In this document: one piece after another, positions 1-11,335 of the stretch
How positions within the stretch are numbered: position 1 is the stretch's first letter
Layout: every line of letters begins with the position of its first letter
NCBI GenBank assembly: GCA_001931875.2
Contig: MSJH02000792.1
Span: 616,244-680,243, forward strand
From: Byssochlamys sp. IMV 00236
Taxonomy: Eukaryota; Ascomycota; Eurotiomycetes; Eurotiales; Thermoascaceae
DNA: 64,000 bases
Reading direction: 5' to 3'
Made by a program: the position numbers and the translations under genes
Notes under the pieces: model-generated
The model's database searches: none
What the model was told of the DNA's origin: nothing
Seen by the model: the letters and a program-made list of their open reading frames with translations, nothing else

Positions 1-100
1 CCCCCCCCCAACCTTTTCAAAGCCAGACCGACAAATATATTCCTGCGTACCCCGCAAACAACAACAACCAAACCTTTTATACCCTATTTCACAACAAACA

Positions 101-607
101 ATGAAGAGTTCCAAACCCCTCAACCCACACAAAGTCCCCCGTCCACCTATGATGATGATGGCAAAACCTCCATCACCACCACACTTCCTTTACGTCCCTG
201 CCAGTTCGATGGCTTCTCGCAGAGATATCGAACAATCTTCATACTCTACCACGCCAGCACTTTCTCAAGGCGCACATACGCCTCCAAGCGGACAAATGAC
301 TTATTATCTTCCAGAGGAAGAACTAGCTGCTGTTGATGACGTGTTGAGAGCAAAGTTGATTCACGGCGGACTTGAACGCGTCGTGTTGCTCGAAGCCAAC
401 GATGCCACGACGCCGAAGGAGATCAACGTCGAGCAGAGCGGTGGTGGTGGTGGTGACATCTCTTCAGAAAACCACAACGATACTATTATACCTACTCATC
501 CTTCTCCAAGTCCTAGACCTAGTCAAGAGGAAGCCGAAGCCGAAGCCGAACCTGATGGGAAGAAGAAGCCAGACACAAAAGAACAGCTCAAGGGAAGCAA
601 GCATTAG
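101..607 (+). CDS. small proline-rich hypothetical protein, 168 aa
   Basis: Single open frame from ATG to TAG with a plausible A-rich upstream context. I do not recognise the family. The N-terminal third is Pro/Met/Ser-rich with a run of four Met around residues 17-20. The middle, about residues 68-100, looks folded: an acidic stretch (YLPEEELAAVDDVLRAKL) leads into a hydrophobic strand (GLERVVLLEA). The C-terminal third is low complexity, with a Gly run, an Ala-Glu repeat and a Lys-rich tail. No signal peptide or membrane segment is visible. The codon pattern and conserved-looking core suggest a genuine small fungal gene, but the first 100 bases of the window do not allow its promoter to be judged. 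Confidence 0.6.
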   Translation: MKSSKPLNPHKVPRPPMMMMAKPPSPPHFLYVPASSMASRRDIEQSSYSTTPALSQGAHTPPSGQMTYYLPEEELAAVDDVLRAKLIHGGLERVVLLEANDATTPKEINVEQSGGGGGDISSENHNDTIIPTHPSPSPRPSQEEAEAEAEPDGKKKPDTKEQLKGSKH

Positions 608-1790
608 TTAATTCAGTGTGCTCCCTCCCTCCCTCCCATTAGCATCGTATCAGTTCACTTACACAGCCCAGAACTCTCGCTAATGGTCATTTATGAAAAT
701 TTCTAGACCGGCATTCAAGGCGGAGATCCTAATGTTTTTACATTGGTGCCACTCCTTTGAAAATTGAAACTTCCTTCCTTTGCCTTCCTGATATATTTGT
801 CAATGGGAGATGATATTCGAAAGTTTGACATTGATCAAGAAGATCTATATAATGGCTCAATGTGTTGGAATGGATGTTGCAGAATGAGTGGGAGTGGTTT
901 ATATGACTCGAATGGCTTCAGAAGAAACTTTTTGCAGAGAGTCAGATATCCGGCTCTCTTTATCTCTCTTCTCTTCTGAATTGGCCGGATGATCACTTCA
1001 TGCATTAATGAAAGGAATTATGTGAGTAGATCGATTGAGAACTTGGTGATTATCAGAGATGGTCGTTGAATTTCATGACTCTTTTCTCCTAGGTTTGCAG
1101 AATCAGCGCATCGGTTAACCGATTGGAAGATCGAGTTGGTAAAGATATGTGATGGAGTATCTCGAAGTCTGTCTCTATAGTTCGCAATTGACCGGCGACC
1201 CGAGCAAAACAACGCATTGCACTCTTAATCGTTTATCAGTCGATCTTTAGTTGGCCTATCCAACAGTTTACCTAGTTAGAGTCGGTGACTGACCACTCAG
1301 TATCTGTGGTTTCACCTGGTATCATCCAAGTTAACCAAGTATGAATTACGATATAAAGGTCACATACGATGTCCACTCGTGTCTCGGATATACCCTGCCA
1401 ATATAAAAGTGACAGTATTCTGCCCCGATCATTGGATGTAGCGAGATTCTACGGCGTCCACGAGTTGATAGTCCTCTGCGGACGGTTTTGAGAACTCCAG
1501 TCTTTACAGCAAATTTGGTAGAGATCAGGACTTTTAATATTCAGGTTCATGCACTTGACGTTCGTTAATATTGAATTATTGATTGTTCAAGACCTTTCAT
1601 GGCTCATGCTGGAGGACTCCCGGATACAAACACAGTATAGCTAGCCCTAACAACCAAGACAGGAGGTATATGTACAGTTCATCTAGAGTTACACGAGGAA
1701 AACGAAGTCTAAATCCGATATCGGTATCCTCAAATCGTCAAAAAAAGATTTGACCGCATGAAATTCGTGGTATACATGCTGAAAAGCAGT
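608..1790. other. intergenic, no gene seen
   Basis: About 1.2 kb between the 3' ends of two convergent genes. Only short open frames without conserved-looking content are present. It starts with a CT-rich stretch (ctccctccctccctccc near 621-637) that may lie in the 3' UTR of the first gene. Confidence 0.5.
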
Positions 1791-3258
1791 TTAGACCTCC
1801 ACTTTCGTGGGAATCTTGACCATACCCTTCTTTCGGTCATAGGATGGCACACCATATCTGCGACCGGGTGCAGCAGAGCCGCGTCCATCCACACCGGTGG
1901 TCTCGCGGCTGACAACAACATCCTTGAAACGGAACTCAAACCGCGATGAGTCTGGTTCCACATGTGTGATTCGTTTCTCGCGGCGCTCTTGCGCTAGCTG
2001 CTTGCGCTCCTGTTCTGCGGCCTCTTCCTCCTTGAGGCGCTGCTCGTAGCGCTTCATCCGCTCTCTGTGCTCAGAAGGATTGGCCCGACGGTCACGCTCG
2101 AATGAGATCAGGTGTGGGTGCGGGATGCGCACATCAGCAGGTTGCAGGACTTCAATCTCATCTGCGCCCTTGCCGACACGTTCGACCTCTTCAGGATGAC
2201 GGGTAAGCTGGCTGGTGATATCAGCTGGGTCAGCGTTTCTGAGCTCTGCTTCTCGACTATGCTCAAGGGCAGGAGCGCCAGAGAATACACGACCAGCATC
2301 AATACGGGTGAACTGTCTTGATTCAGAGACGGGATAGAATATTTGTGGGTCGGTAAGTCGGTGGACAGGCAGGTCGTTGATAGATTCATGAGGAACCTGA
2401 GGTTGGCCCTTCTCAGCTAGTGGCGTGGTAGGGACCATCTCTCGTACGGCACGCGCGTAAGGCAGAGCCAGAGGTTTTCCCTAGACAATATTGTCAGTCT
2501 CAGAGTATGGCAGATCTGAACGTATTGAGTTTGGAGAATAGATAATGCAAGTTTCAGAGAGTTGTAATTCTAGGTAAACATCCTCCAGCTGGGAATGCAG
2601 GAGTCTTAAAGACTAATCGATTTTGGTTTTGCTCATCATTGCAGAAGGGCAGAGGACTGTGTTGATATTGTGAAGAGGATTGGATACATACCTCTCGCTT
2701 CCATCTCTTCTCCAACTCGACTAGTCGTACTACAGCACCGACTCTCCTCATATCAACACCCAGCTCCACACTAACGGCACGCACGCTCCTCTTCTGCACC
2801 ACGACCCGCTGGTAAATCTCGTTACGGAGTTCTTCACTCAGTATAGGCTCGCTAACGAACGAGGGGTTCAAGGGGAAAGGTCGCGGAGCTCGTGATCGCT
2901 CTTCAGGAGCGCTTGCTCCGGACGCCGCACCCTCCGCCGAGGCACTGCCATCGGCCGACTGCTCGCTAGGCTTCTCCTGGGACTTGGCCTTGCGGTCTTT
3001 GATATCCGTGAGGTAGTTTGTAGTTCCGGGGATGTGATGCTTCAGAGCAGCTCCCTCGGTGTTCAACCACTCAAACATTTGGTTGCGGAGGCGGGTTTGA
3101 GAAGAGAGTGTGGATGAGAAGGGGCGGCATGTTGAGGGAGTTGAGGTATATGTGGGTACTGAGAGGAGAGAGGAGGAGGATGAGGGACATGTCGACTGTG
3201 AAGAAAGGTAGGGTAGTAGCGAGTTCGAGACTCGCGAGCTGGATATCCGGGGAGGCAT
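1791..3258 (-). CDS. mitochondrial small ribosomal subunit protein mS45 (Bot1/MRPS35 type)
   Basis: Two exons, 3258-2692 and 2480-1791, separated by a GTATGT...CTAG intron, phase 0; the spliced product is 418 aa. The N-terminus is Ser/Arg/Leu-rich (MPPRISSSRVSNSLLPYLSS), as expected for a mitochondrial presequence. The mature part has the Bot1-type order: a FPLNPSFVSEPILSEELR block, a helix-turn-helix-like segment (QKRSVRAVSVELGVDMRRV) and, after the intron, GKPLALPYARAVREMVP and an Arg/Glu-rich coiled tail (about residues 315-380). The exon junction falls inside the conserved run WKREGKPLALPYAR, which supports the splice. Established for the family: component of the fungal mitochondrial 37S subunit, needed for respiration in fission yeast. 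It should act in the mitochondrial matrix. Confidence 0.88.
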
Positions 3259-4928
3259 GGTGGCAGATATGTAGTGTCAGTGATTGAGTGATGACACAAA
3301 TGGAATAAACACTGCAATTGACACTCCCCCTGCCTTATGAGGAGGGTGGAATGAGGATGTTCTGTTATATGCTCCTCTCGAAGAGGATGTTGTGAGTAGA
3401 GAGAATCGGACAACCGCGCGGAAAGTTTTTCTGCAGGGGTGGTGGTCCGTGCGGACACACACGTGACTTACTATGTGGCCCACTCTGGCTCAACCAGTAC
3501 CTAGGTAGGTAGTAATTCAGTGTTATTCATATTTTTATACCAAATGACAAGTGCATATTCAAGAAATAGGTTTGGAAATAGAGCTTCAAATCTGAGTGAC
3601 TCCAGTCCAACTGCTGAGACAGACGGCTACTATCTATAGAGGATCCCTACTGCACACATGCTTCTACAAGAGTTGTACCAACTGCTCTGCTAACATTCTT
3701 TTTTCTTTTTTGTTCTTGAGCCCGACGTATCATCAAGATCAAGTAATGTGAGATGAGCTAAGCTAGCAGAATAAGCAAATGTCTGACAAAGGAGAAAAAG
3801 TAGAAAGCAAAAGGTAAGCTACTAGCAGACAAAACGCCCCTCAGAGAGAGGCCGAGCGACGAAGTGGAAATACAAGTGGGGAAGGCTCCATGCTGGAGAA
3901 CCTGCTCCACCAGAAGAGCAGCAGTGCCGCAATGAAAGAGATGTATCATGTAAAATAGCGCGCCTCTTTTCCCATGTCCTATCCCGATTCCTTTAAAGGG
4001 TAAACCGCTGAAGCGACAGAAGATTGCACATAGAGTCAAACAACAAATCAAAAGCGATCCGATCCGAGATGATAAACAATGCAAACATAGGATTAGAAGC
4101 CAGAATGCAAAATGCTGCAAGATCCATAGGCCAACAACAGCCAGACGCCCTTTCCCAGGTCCGAGGACTCATCAAGGCCTCGGATATGTGTATTCGTATA
4201 TGCGTGTAGTGTGAACGCCTTCACAATGTTTCTCAGGATAGATATCTCATCCTGTATATTGCATGCATCATACCGTATCGAAGGGAGAATAGAGAACGAG
4301 GTGCTGCCTGATGGAGGTCACAGCAGAATACAAAGAAAACACATCAGGGTAAAACGAGAACCGCACAATAGCAACCCCCCCCAATGACTCGCTCTTCTTC
4401 CTACACACCTGCGACACTTTCATCCAGGAAAACACTCAGACGCCGTAAAATGGACGCTTGCAAAGGGGGAATCATTCTTTTCCAGCATGATCAAACGAAC
4501 AAGGCCAAGAGAAACGAACAGGAAGAAATGTTCAAGAAAAGAGAAAAGGGAAACGGCATGGTGCTAACTGAAATGACAATCTTCCTTTTCTCACAAGAAT
4601 CTGAGAGAACGAAATGCAGGTGAGAAGACCGAGATATTGCTGCTGACCGACCAACTCGAAAGTTTGGAGGCCATATGGTGCGTAAGCTGCGAGTGTCTCT
4701 AGGCAACGCCATTATGGAAGAGAAAATATATAGCGCCGGATTTGCCGCAGTGCGAAGAGGAAAGATTCGAATAAGAGGAAATTATCTTTGATCAACATCT
4801 CTTGGGACTCGTGGAGACTCCCAAATTGCTGCTTGGGCTCGCTAAAGCCAGGCAACCCCAGTACGCCGCTTATGACCCAGTCGTCATCAAACATGCCGGA
4901 CATTATGGAATATGCAATTTGCCGTAAT
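3259..4928. other. intergenic: mS45 upstream region and Whi3-like 3' side
   Basis: 1.7 kb with no convincing coding frame. The segment 3499-3515 holds a tacctaggtaggtag element, a motif type that recurs in the gene-free tracts of this window. The part next to 4928 is probably the 3' UTR of the Whi3-like gene; a run of C (4375-4381) lies inside it. Confidence 0.45.
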
Positions 4929-6734
4929 CTATCGGCCCATCATGTAATCAGGGTAAAGGTTGTTGAAGCTTCCTAAAGGATGTCCCGCGGAAGCGCCAGT
5001 AATCCCTCCCGCTAGAGTTGAAGCTGACATAGGATTCATGCCATTGGTTCTGATGCCAAGTCCAGTGTTCGGACCGAACGAAGCATTCGGCACCAGCGAG
5101 TGCGGATTTCCAGGAGGGATAGGAACATTCCTCACGCCGACTGGAACACCAAGACCGGGAGGCGCAGAAAGCCCTGGAGGCGGCCCAGTCGCAGTCGAAA
5201 ACATCGGATTTGGCACACCAGCCAGGCCGTTGGCACTGTGATTACCACCGGGCGGGGTGAGAGGGGTTGATGAATTCATACTACCGGGCTGACCGTTGCG
5301 GACTCCAAGAGGGTTCTTCGAGAAACTGAGACGAATGCCGGTCTTGACACTGTTGGAAAGCTTGTAACCGTAGAGCTCGTTGAGCGCTTTGCTCGCCATG
5401 GCGATTTCATCAAACTCCACAAAGCACATCGGTCCATTCTGCTTGTTTCGGAAACAAAGACGCTTATAACCCCGCTGCTTCGAAAAGAGAGACTTAAGCT
5501 CTTCCTCGGATGTATCGGCGGGTAAGTTGCCGACGTAGAGCGTATTGCAAGGTGGGTTGAGGTCGTTGGGATTGGCAGCTGGCAGGCTGTGGCGCGGGGT
5601 ATGTTGGTTCGGATAATGGAAGCCATGATTTCCTGGTACATTATTAGGGGCCAATGTCGATGAGGGCGTCTGAACACCCATGCGCGCCGAACCCGGTCCG
5701 TAGCTCTGGATGGGAGAAGTCATATTGGACGTCGTCAGAGACAAATTGGCAAAGCGGTTAGTCGGAATCTGAGGGTTGGTGGACCTTCTAGGCATCGAAA
5801 CAGAGCCGGCATGTCCGTTCTGAGCATAGCCAACGGGGTCTTTGAGCAATTCTCCCGTTTCCTCGTCCAAATCTTGGTCGATCACAGACTTGCCACTGAC
5901 ACGAGGAAGATCACTGATTCCATTTCCGATAGGAGACTGCGGGGAGAAAAGGCTGTGCAGTCGGGAGTTCGTATCTGGAGTGGGGAGTGGATCGCCATTG
6001 GTCTGAGATAGACCGTTCGTGGTGTTGAGACGCTCCAGACTCTGGAATGTGCCGTTAAAACGAGAAGACTGACGGCCTAGTGGACCTCCGGATGGCATAC
6101 CACCGGACATGCCGCGCGCAGGGGTGTGGTCGACAGTATTGCGTCTGCCAGTTAGTGCGATCGTAGAAGGTCCCGGATACATCTCCACGATCATGTTGGC
6201 TTCGTTCTTCGAGTTTGGCTTTCCATCCAGTAGCGCCCTTGCTTCTTCTGCTGCTCCTAACGTGTTGAAACGGGCAATAGCACTCAAAAATCCGTTGTCT
6301 TCAGGGAGATCTGAAGCGACAAAATCCGCATCAATGAAATCTTTGGCGAACAAGAGCATGCTTCGCAGAGCCTCGCGGCTTGTGTTTCGCGGGAGCTTGC
6401 GCATCAGGATAGCGCCGCTATGGCCCATCCTGCCAAAGCCGTTCATGCCTTGCGCAGTTCGATCGGAGTCGGCTAGACGCATGGCGGTTGAAACACTGTC
6501 GAGGGAACTGGCGGCACCGATCGGGAACGGGTATCCAAGGGATGTTTGTGCTTGCGACACAGTGGGATTATAGACGTCGCTGGTCGACATCGCATTGTGA
6601 GCCGTCGAGGACGCCTGAGAGAAGGGGACAGACTGGCTAGGAGGCGAAGAGCCAGAGGATAAGGAAGCAGTGCGTTGTGCCGTGGTATAGGACCCGGGGC
6701 TCGTGCGGTTAGACTGGTTCGAACTCCCACCCAT
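4929..6734 (-). CDS. Whi3-like RRM RNA-binding protein
   Basis: Long Ser/Thr/Pro/Gly/Asn-rich protein of about 600 aa. An N-proximal folded segment ([20 protein letters not shown] to IVEMYPG) resembles the degenerate first domain of fungal Whi3 homologues. A canonical RRM follows near residues 395-480, with RNP2 [10 protein letters not shown] and RNP1-like [10 protein letters not shown], then a low-complexity tail ending YPDYMMGR. In yeast, Whi3 binds GCAU-containing mRNAs such as CLN3, forms condensates and controls cell-cycle entry; in filamentous fungi the homologue patterns cyclin and formin mRNAs. The stop is TAG at 4931-4929. The start is uncertain. The first in-frame ATG is at 6734, but the frame stays open upstream past a GTG at 6767 until a TGA near 6790, so a short 5' exon may be missing. 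Acceptor-like AGs occur at several points between 6770 and 6820. Confidence 0.85.
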   Translation of the reverse strand: MGGSSNQSNRTSPGSYTTAQRTASLSSGSSPPSQSVPFSQASSTAHNAMSTSDVYNPTVSQAQTSLGYPFPIGAASSLDSVSTAMRLADSDRTAQGMNGFGRMGHSGAILMRKLPRNTSREALRSMLLFAKDFIDADFVASDLPEDNGFLSAIARFNTLGAAEEARALLDGKPNSKNEANMIVEMYPGPSTIALTGRRNTVDHTPARGMSGGMPSGGPLGRQSSRFNGTFQSLERLNTTNGLSQTNGDPLPTPDTNSRLHSLFSPQSPIGNGISDLPRVSGKSVIDQDLDEETGELLKDPVGYAQNGHAGSVSMPRRSTNPQIPTNRFANLSLTTSNMTSPIQSYGPGSARMGVQTPSSTLAPNNVPGNHGFHYPNQHTPRHSLPAANPNDLNPPCNTLYVGNLPADTSEEELKSLFSKQRGYKRLCFRNKQNGPMCFVEFDEIAMASKALNELYGYKLSNSVKTGIRLSFSKNPLGVRNGQPGSMNSSTPLTPPGGNHSANGLAGVPNPMFSTATGPPPGLSAPPGLGVPVGVRNVPIPPGNPHSLVPNASFGPNTGLGIRTNGMNPMSASTLAGGITGASAGHPLGSFNNLYPDYMMGR

Positions 6735-7886
6735 GCCTCGCAGGTTACTCAGCGTAGAGCTCGTCACCGGATCTAATACTGCCAGTCACAGTCTCTGGGA
6801 GACCTGACAAGCTGCACAGGCAGACGGTCAGGAATGCGCGCGAAACGATCTGGAAGCCGTTGATATGGGGAACTAAGAGGCCGCGGCCGCCGAGTAGTGC
6901 TGAGATCGCGAAAAACAGGATGCAGATCCAAAGGAAGAGAGTAAGTGACGCCTGACAAAAGTCGCGAGGTTATAATGCGACAGAGAAAGCCAAGGTTCGT
7001 ATGCGAGTCGAATGGATCCGTATCACACCAGTCTCATCTAGATATCCCCGTCGTTTCCGTATCACCGTACGACGCGACAGCGAGGTTTTTGGCAGCCGGA
7101 GAAGCCAAGAAATAGGGCGACGCGCAAAGCCCAACGGATCGCGCAATGATGGCAGGCAGATGGAGGGCGGTGGTTGTTCGCAGGAGAGCGCGGACGGGAC
7201 TAGAGGTCGATGAGGTATTAGGTGGGATGCGGAAGATCGAGGCAGAAGCGGGCGTGGGAAGTGTCTGTCGGAAGCCTGGGTTTGGGGGCGTGCGGGAGGT
7301 TTGGGTGTTCGACGGCGAGAGGATCTGACTGGAGAAGACGACGGAGAGAATGTTTGGGACGGCCAGTCGAGGCCGGAACGGTCTGAGAGGGCCGACTGGG
7401 ATATGCTGGGTCGGAGGGGGGGGATGCGAGCTTCGAGTCAAGCCGACGGAGGATCGAGTCAAGGGCGAAAGCGAAACGGGAGAGAGACCCAGGCCCTGGA
7501 AGGAACGCACGCCGCCAGCCCAAGGGACAGGAAAAGCGCGACCCAAGCGACAAGGCACGACGAGCTCTCGACGGGGATTCGCGCTGGTCGATCCCAGGAG
7601 AAGAAGATGCACTGGACGAGAGACTAATGTAGCCTGCGCTAGCCGTCGACGAGCCGCCAGTCAGTCCAGAAGGCTTCCGGATCCGAACGTGGAGTGCGTG
7701 CCCCGTGGGAAGAGGTGGATGCCAGTAAGTGCGCCGCGCGGTCACGGTGGGCGACGGTGCGGGTGGATGCCGCGGCTTGAGGAGACAAGGGGAGATAGTT
7801 AACAGACAGCAGTCCAGGATGAAGAACTGCGCGTGGAGTAGATAGATAGTAGTAGATAAATCGAGGGGTTATAGTCTTCTCAGACG

Positions 7887-7924
7887 ACGATGATGGTGAT
7901 GATGATGGTGATGGTGATGATGAG
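7887..7924. repeat. imperfect trinucleotide repeat (GAT/GGT)
   Basis: About 38 bases of imperfect gat/ggt triplets (cgatgatggtgatgatgatgg and so on). They lie in the upstream region of the Whi3-like gene, not in a coding frame that I accept. Confidence 0.8.
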
Positions 7925-8524
7925 GAGAGTAGGACGATGGCCGTGGAATAATAGACGTTGGGACCAAGTGTTGCGGTGGGGAGAAAGTTAGGAGCGAGCT
8001 CGCTAGGGTCCTTGCAGTAGTAGCATAGAGAAGTTAGAAGACAAGCAGTGGACTCGAGGTTAACGGCGTATCTAACTAACTAGACACGGACCTCAGAAGC
8101 ACAAGCGGGTCCTGCCGGGAAGCTGATGATAGCACGGAGATGGGAAATGATAAATGTGGTGGAATGGAGTCCATAATAATACTACTAACTCAATAGTAAT
8201 AATGGACGACGATCGTGGCTGGTTCCTGAGCGAGCGATGCAGGAGAAACACGACCGTCCCAAACGCGGCTTGGTTCGAGCGCCGTCCGAACTACGAGACT
8301 CTTAAGTTTCCAGACGCCACGCACCGGGCCTTGTGCTCGTGTGAACAATGAACAAGAGCGACTCGAGCGCACCCTGGAATGCCTGAGGATGGGAATATAA
8401 CAATGCGTTCTGTGGAACGCCCGCTGGACCAGGATGGAACGGCCCAGAGGACAGCCCTCTCTATCCGCTGAAGTTAGACAACAATAATACAACAATGGAA
8501 GCATCCAAGACACTAACATCAAAC

Positions 8525-8551
8525 GCTCTCTCTCTCTCTCTCTCTCTCTCC
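8525..8551. repeat. (CT)n microsatellite
   Basis: About 13 uninterrupted CT units on the plus strand, that is (AG)n on the strand of the Whi3-like gene. It sits about 1.8 kb upstream of that gene and near the edge of the gene-poor tract. A length-polymorphic tract or a promoter polypurine element are both possible. Confidence 0.9.
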
Positions 8552-9247
8552 TAGTACGGTCCTACTTGCAGAGCAGCCAGTTCGTCTCTTTTCTTGTCCA
8601 TACGCTGCAGTTCGGGAATCTAACCCGGGTTATGAGTTATGCAGGAAGTAGTAGAAATGCCACTGGCGATGATGGTGGGCACGAAGGTTGGTTAGCAGCG
8701 GTGGCCGTCCGGCGGTACAGCTGCTGCGTTAGGTGACCCTGAAGGTGTCGTGCCTGCTTGCTTGTGCCACTGACAACGGAACCTGCGCTCAGAATCCTAC
8801 CTGTTGCTGCAAAATGACACTTCCACAAGAGGACTGAAGTATGAAGGGTGTGGAGGGGTAAGTCTTGTAGAGCCGCCGTGTGGGAGAGCCGTTATCTGAC
8901 AGCCCGATCGAACTGAATCCGGAACGGAGATGCTTCAATAAGTTTAGGAGACTGCAACAGACTCTTTCAAATGGTCCTGAAGGATATCAAAAGGGTAGCG
9001 AGATCTCAAGACAACGGCGTGATGGTGGGAAAGGGGAACAATTCGACATGCTAATGGAATGTCGACTCGACTCACTCCAAGGATCTCCTTCGTGATGGGA
9101 AAGGAAGACATTGTCATAAATAATACCAAGTACAAGTACAGTATCTAGATGAATAGTGATGGAAACAATATACGGACTAGGCGCCAAAACACGCGCTGCG
9201 CTGAAACTGTGGTGACCTCCCCTCCTCTCTTCCACGGTCGACTATCA

Positions 9248-9481
9248 TCAGCCAGGCAACGACCTCATCTCGTGCTTTAGGAGCGGAGTTACGAACTGCG
9301 ATTGATAGAGACCGCTTCCCGATAGGATCGGAGCATTGAAGAAACCGTCATCGATATCGATGTCCTTCGCCCCGAACTGCCATTTGAACCGCGGATAATA
9401 CATAACGAGCAAGCGTCCGTCCTCTGACTTCTGAGGCGGACAGGCCGCTATCGTTGAGGCGCCGCCCAGGTTAAGTTTCAT
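9248..9481 (-). CDS. unrecognised 77-aa ORF, possible relic
   Basis: ATG-initiated frame of 77 codons with mixed composition (a short hydrophobic start, then PRFKWQFGAKDIDIDDGFF). In-frame TGA a few codons upstream. No family recognised and no convincing flanking exons. It could be a surviving exon of a decayed gene or chance. Confidence 0.2.
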   Translation of the reverse strand: MKLNLGGASTIAACPPQKSEDGRLLVMYYPRFKWQFGAKDIDIDDGFFNAPILSGSGLYQSQFVTPLLKHEMRSLPG

Positions 9482-11122
9482 GTTTGTACCATGGCCCCCT
9501 GCTCAAGCAATGAGGAACGATTTGGTTGTGAAGGAAAATGGCGCAACGCCTGTAGTATACTTAGGCGTTCATGTATAATGTATATAGACATCGAAACCAT
9601 GACTTTGTTGCCTTGGCGCTGTCTAGTCCACATTGTCGTGCCGTAGTAGACGTACATTCCGTGGCGTACGTCAATCCCAGTAGGAGACCATAGACAAGGA
9701 CGACTAGAATAATCGCCAGATACCTCTTACTTCTATCCATCCTTGCTTGTGCCGTGTCAACTCAACATATAGCGATACATCCCATAGTATCAGCGAAGAG
9801 GAAACGCGTCTAGAGGGCGTAGATAGCATTGTTCGACCAGGAGATCCATATTCAACGAACCGCCAAGCCACACAAATTGCTGCATACATGGATATCCGCC
9901 TACCGATACGAGCTTCACGATGGTTTGGATGACGTCCCTGTGGCTCATACTCGTTGTCTGCCCTACTCCGTAGAGCTCGCCGCGAAAACAGCTGCAGGAG
10001 AGTTTCTTGTGAACAGAGAAGTGTTTTGCTGTAGGGAGAACTGGCTCCAGTGTCAGACGACCTCTCATAGCATTCCAACACCGCTTGGGATTATCAGTAG
10101 CCAATAGCATCAACCCAGTACAGATAGGTCCTTTAGGGCCAGCGACTCACGCCGCTTGATGCAATCATCCTTGATCGTGTCTCCTATTGCCACATGTTTA
10201 GATTGTGACTGCAAATGTTCTGGATTTACTCAATAGTGAACGACAGTCGATCATTGGTTAGGATCGGTCTTGAAATCCAAAAACTCCATCTTGATGGAAA
10301 TAATCCGTGACACAGCGCTGAGTCGCTGGTGCCAGAAGCGGTCGTAACGACGTATGTACTGTCTGTACCCCACCCTCTTTAACACCAGCATTGTTCACCT
10401 GTGGTCTATTGAACTGGATATCGGTCAAGAACCTGACTGGCTACTGTAATGCTCATTCACCTTGAAGTTATCCAAAGCATATTGTCGTACTCGGATCGAA
10501 CCCTTACAGCGGAACAGAGCTTCGGTATCCACTCAGGAATCCTATCAGAAGGGGTGTTCCGTGATGGGAGCGAAAGAAGGACAAAAGCCGGATCTATGGG
10601 AAACTTTCCTAGTGGACGAAAGTGCTCTTATGGCGCAGCTTTCTGCAAGCCACAATCGATCACGGACCACATACATCGTGGGATTCTCATGGCTGGTCCT
10701 TGCTAGACATCTTTTCAGTATGAAGGATCCCTGCAAGCCCTGCGTCAAAGGCTGTACTCTCTCTCTCTCTCTCTGATGGATGTGTTAGACTCACCTTGCC
10801 GTGTCGTAAGGGCCCATCTTTGTCTTTCGTCAGTAACTACCACGGCCCCTGGATAGGATATCGAACCTGCTCTGAAGATCAAGTTTCCTACAAGGCTCTC
10901 GGTTGATAGCCTGCCCTTCGCTCCCAAGATATTTCCACTGCGCGTTCCCTTTGTCCTTTTGCGCTTTCCACTTCAAGTCATCGCATGCTGGACAGACAAT
11001 ACCCGGGAGCTTTTACCGCTTATGCGATCGTCACCACGGCCGTGGCTTGTTTTGCAGGATAGACGATCCACGCCCAATTACCAGGGGATCCCGCTGGAGC
11101 CAGTAGTGAGGATGGATGTCCT

Positions 11123-11335
11123 CTAGTCTTGCCCAATAGCAACCAACATCTTCAGACCAACAGTGGTGCCCGAGTCGGGAAAAGGTGTGGATAATACTGC
11201 ACTTAAGCATCCGCCAACAGACTGGGCCACTTGATTGGTAACTAGAATGGGAGCCTTTCCAATTGTTAGTAGGAGATTAAGGCATATTGTCTCCAGGGAT
11301 TCCACTTTCCTCCTCAAGTCACCGGACTTCGTCAT
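11123..11335 (-). pseudogene. 70-aa ORF with RecA/Rad51-fold-like motif, possible relic
   Basis: ATG-initiated frame that reads LRRKVESLETICLNLLLTIG followed by KAPILVTNQVAQ. A helix rich in L/I followed by a strand ending in TNQV is the arrangement seen in Rad51-paralogue cores. There is no Walker A motif (GxxxxGKT) that I can find nearby, and the flanking frames are closed, so if the resemblance is real this is a decayed fragment. The assignment is weak. Confidence 0.15.

Larger units (their letters stand above)
6735..8600 (-). promoter_or_regulatory. long leader/promoter region of the Whi3-like gene
   Basis: 1.9 kb upstream of the Whi3-like gene without a conserved coding frame. It is G/C-skewed near 7030-7750, where several overlapping frames stay open only because the composition is biased. 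It holds two simple-sequence tracts (7887-7924 and 8525-8551). Genes encoding fungal RNA-regulators often have long 5' UTRs, and this may be one; that is inference, and no transcription start can be assigned. Confidence 0.35.

Noticed and set aside
7034..7802. Several overlapping frames of 110-190 codons on both strands
   Set aside because: The longest lack ATG starts, overlap each other on both strands, and have biased Pro/Ser/Arg composition; explained by G/C skew upstream of the Whi3-like gene.
8608..8640. T-arm-like sequence on the minus strand (cgggttagattcccg)
   Set aside because: No 7-bp acceptor stem, anticodon arm or D-arm can be built around it. Not called as tRNA.
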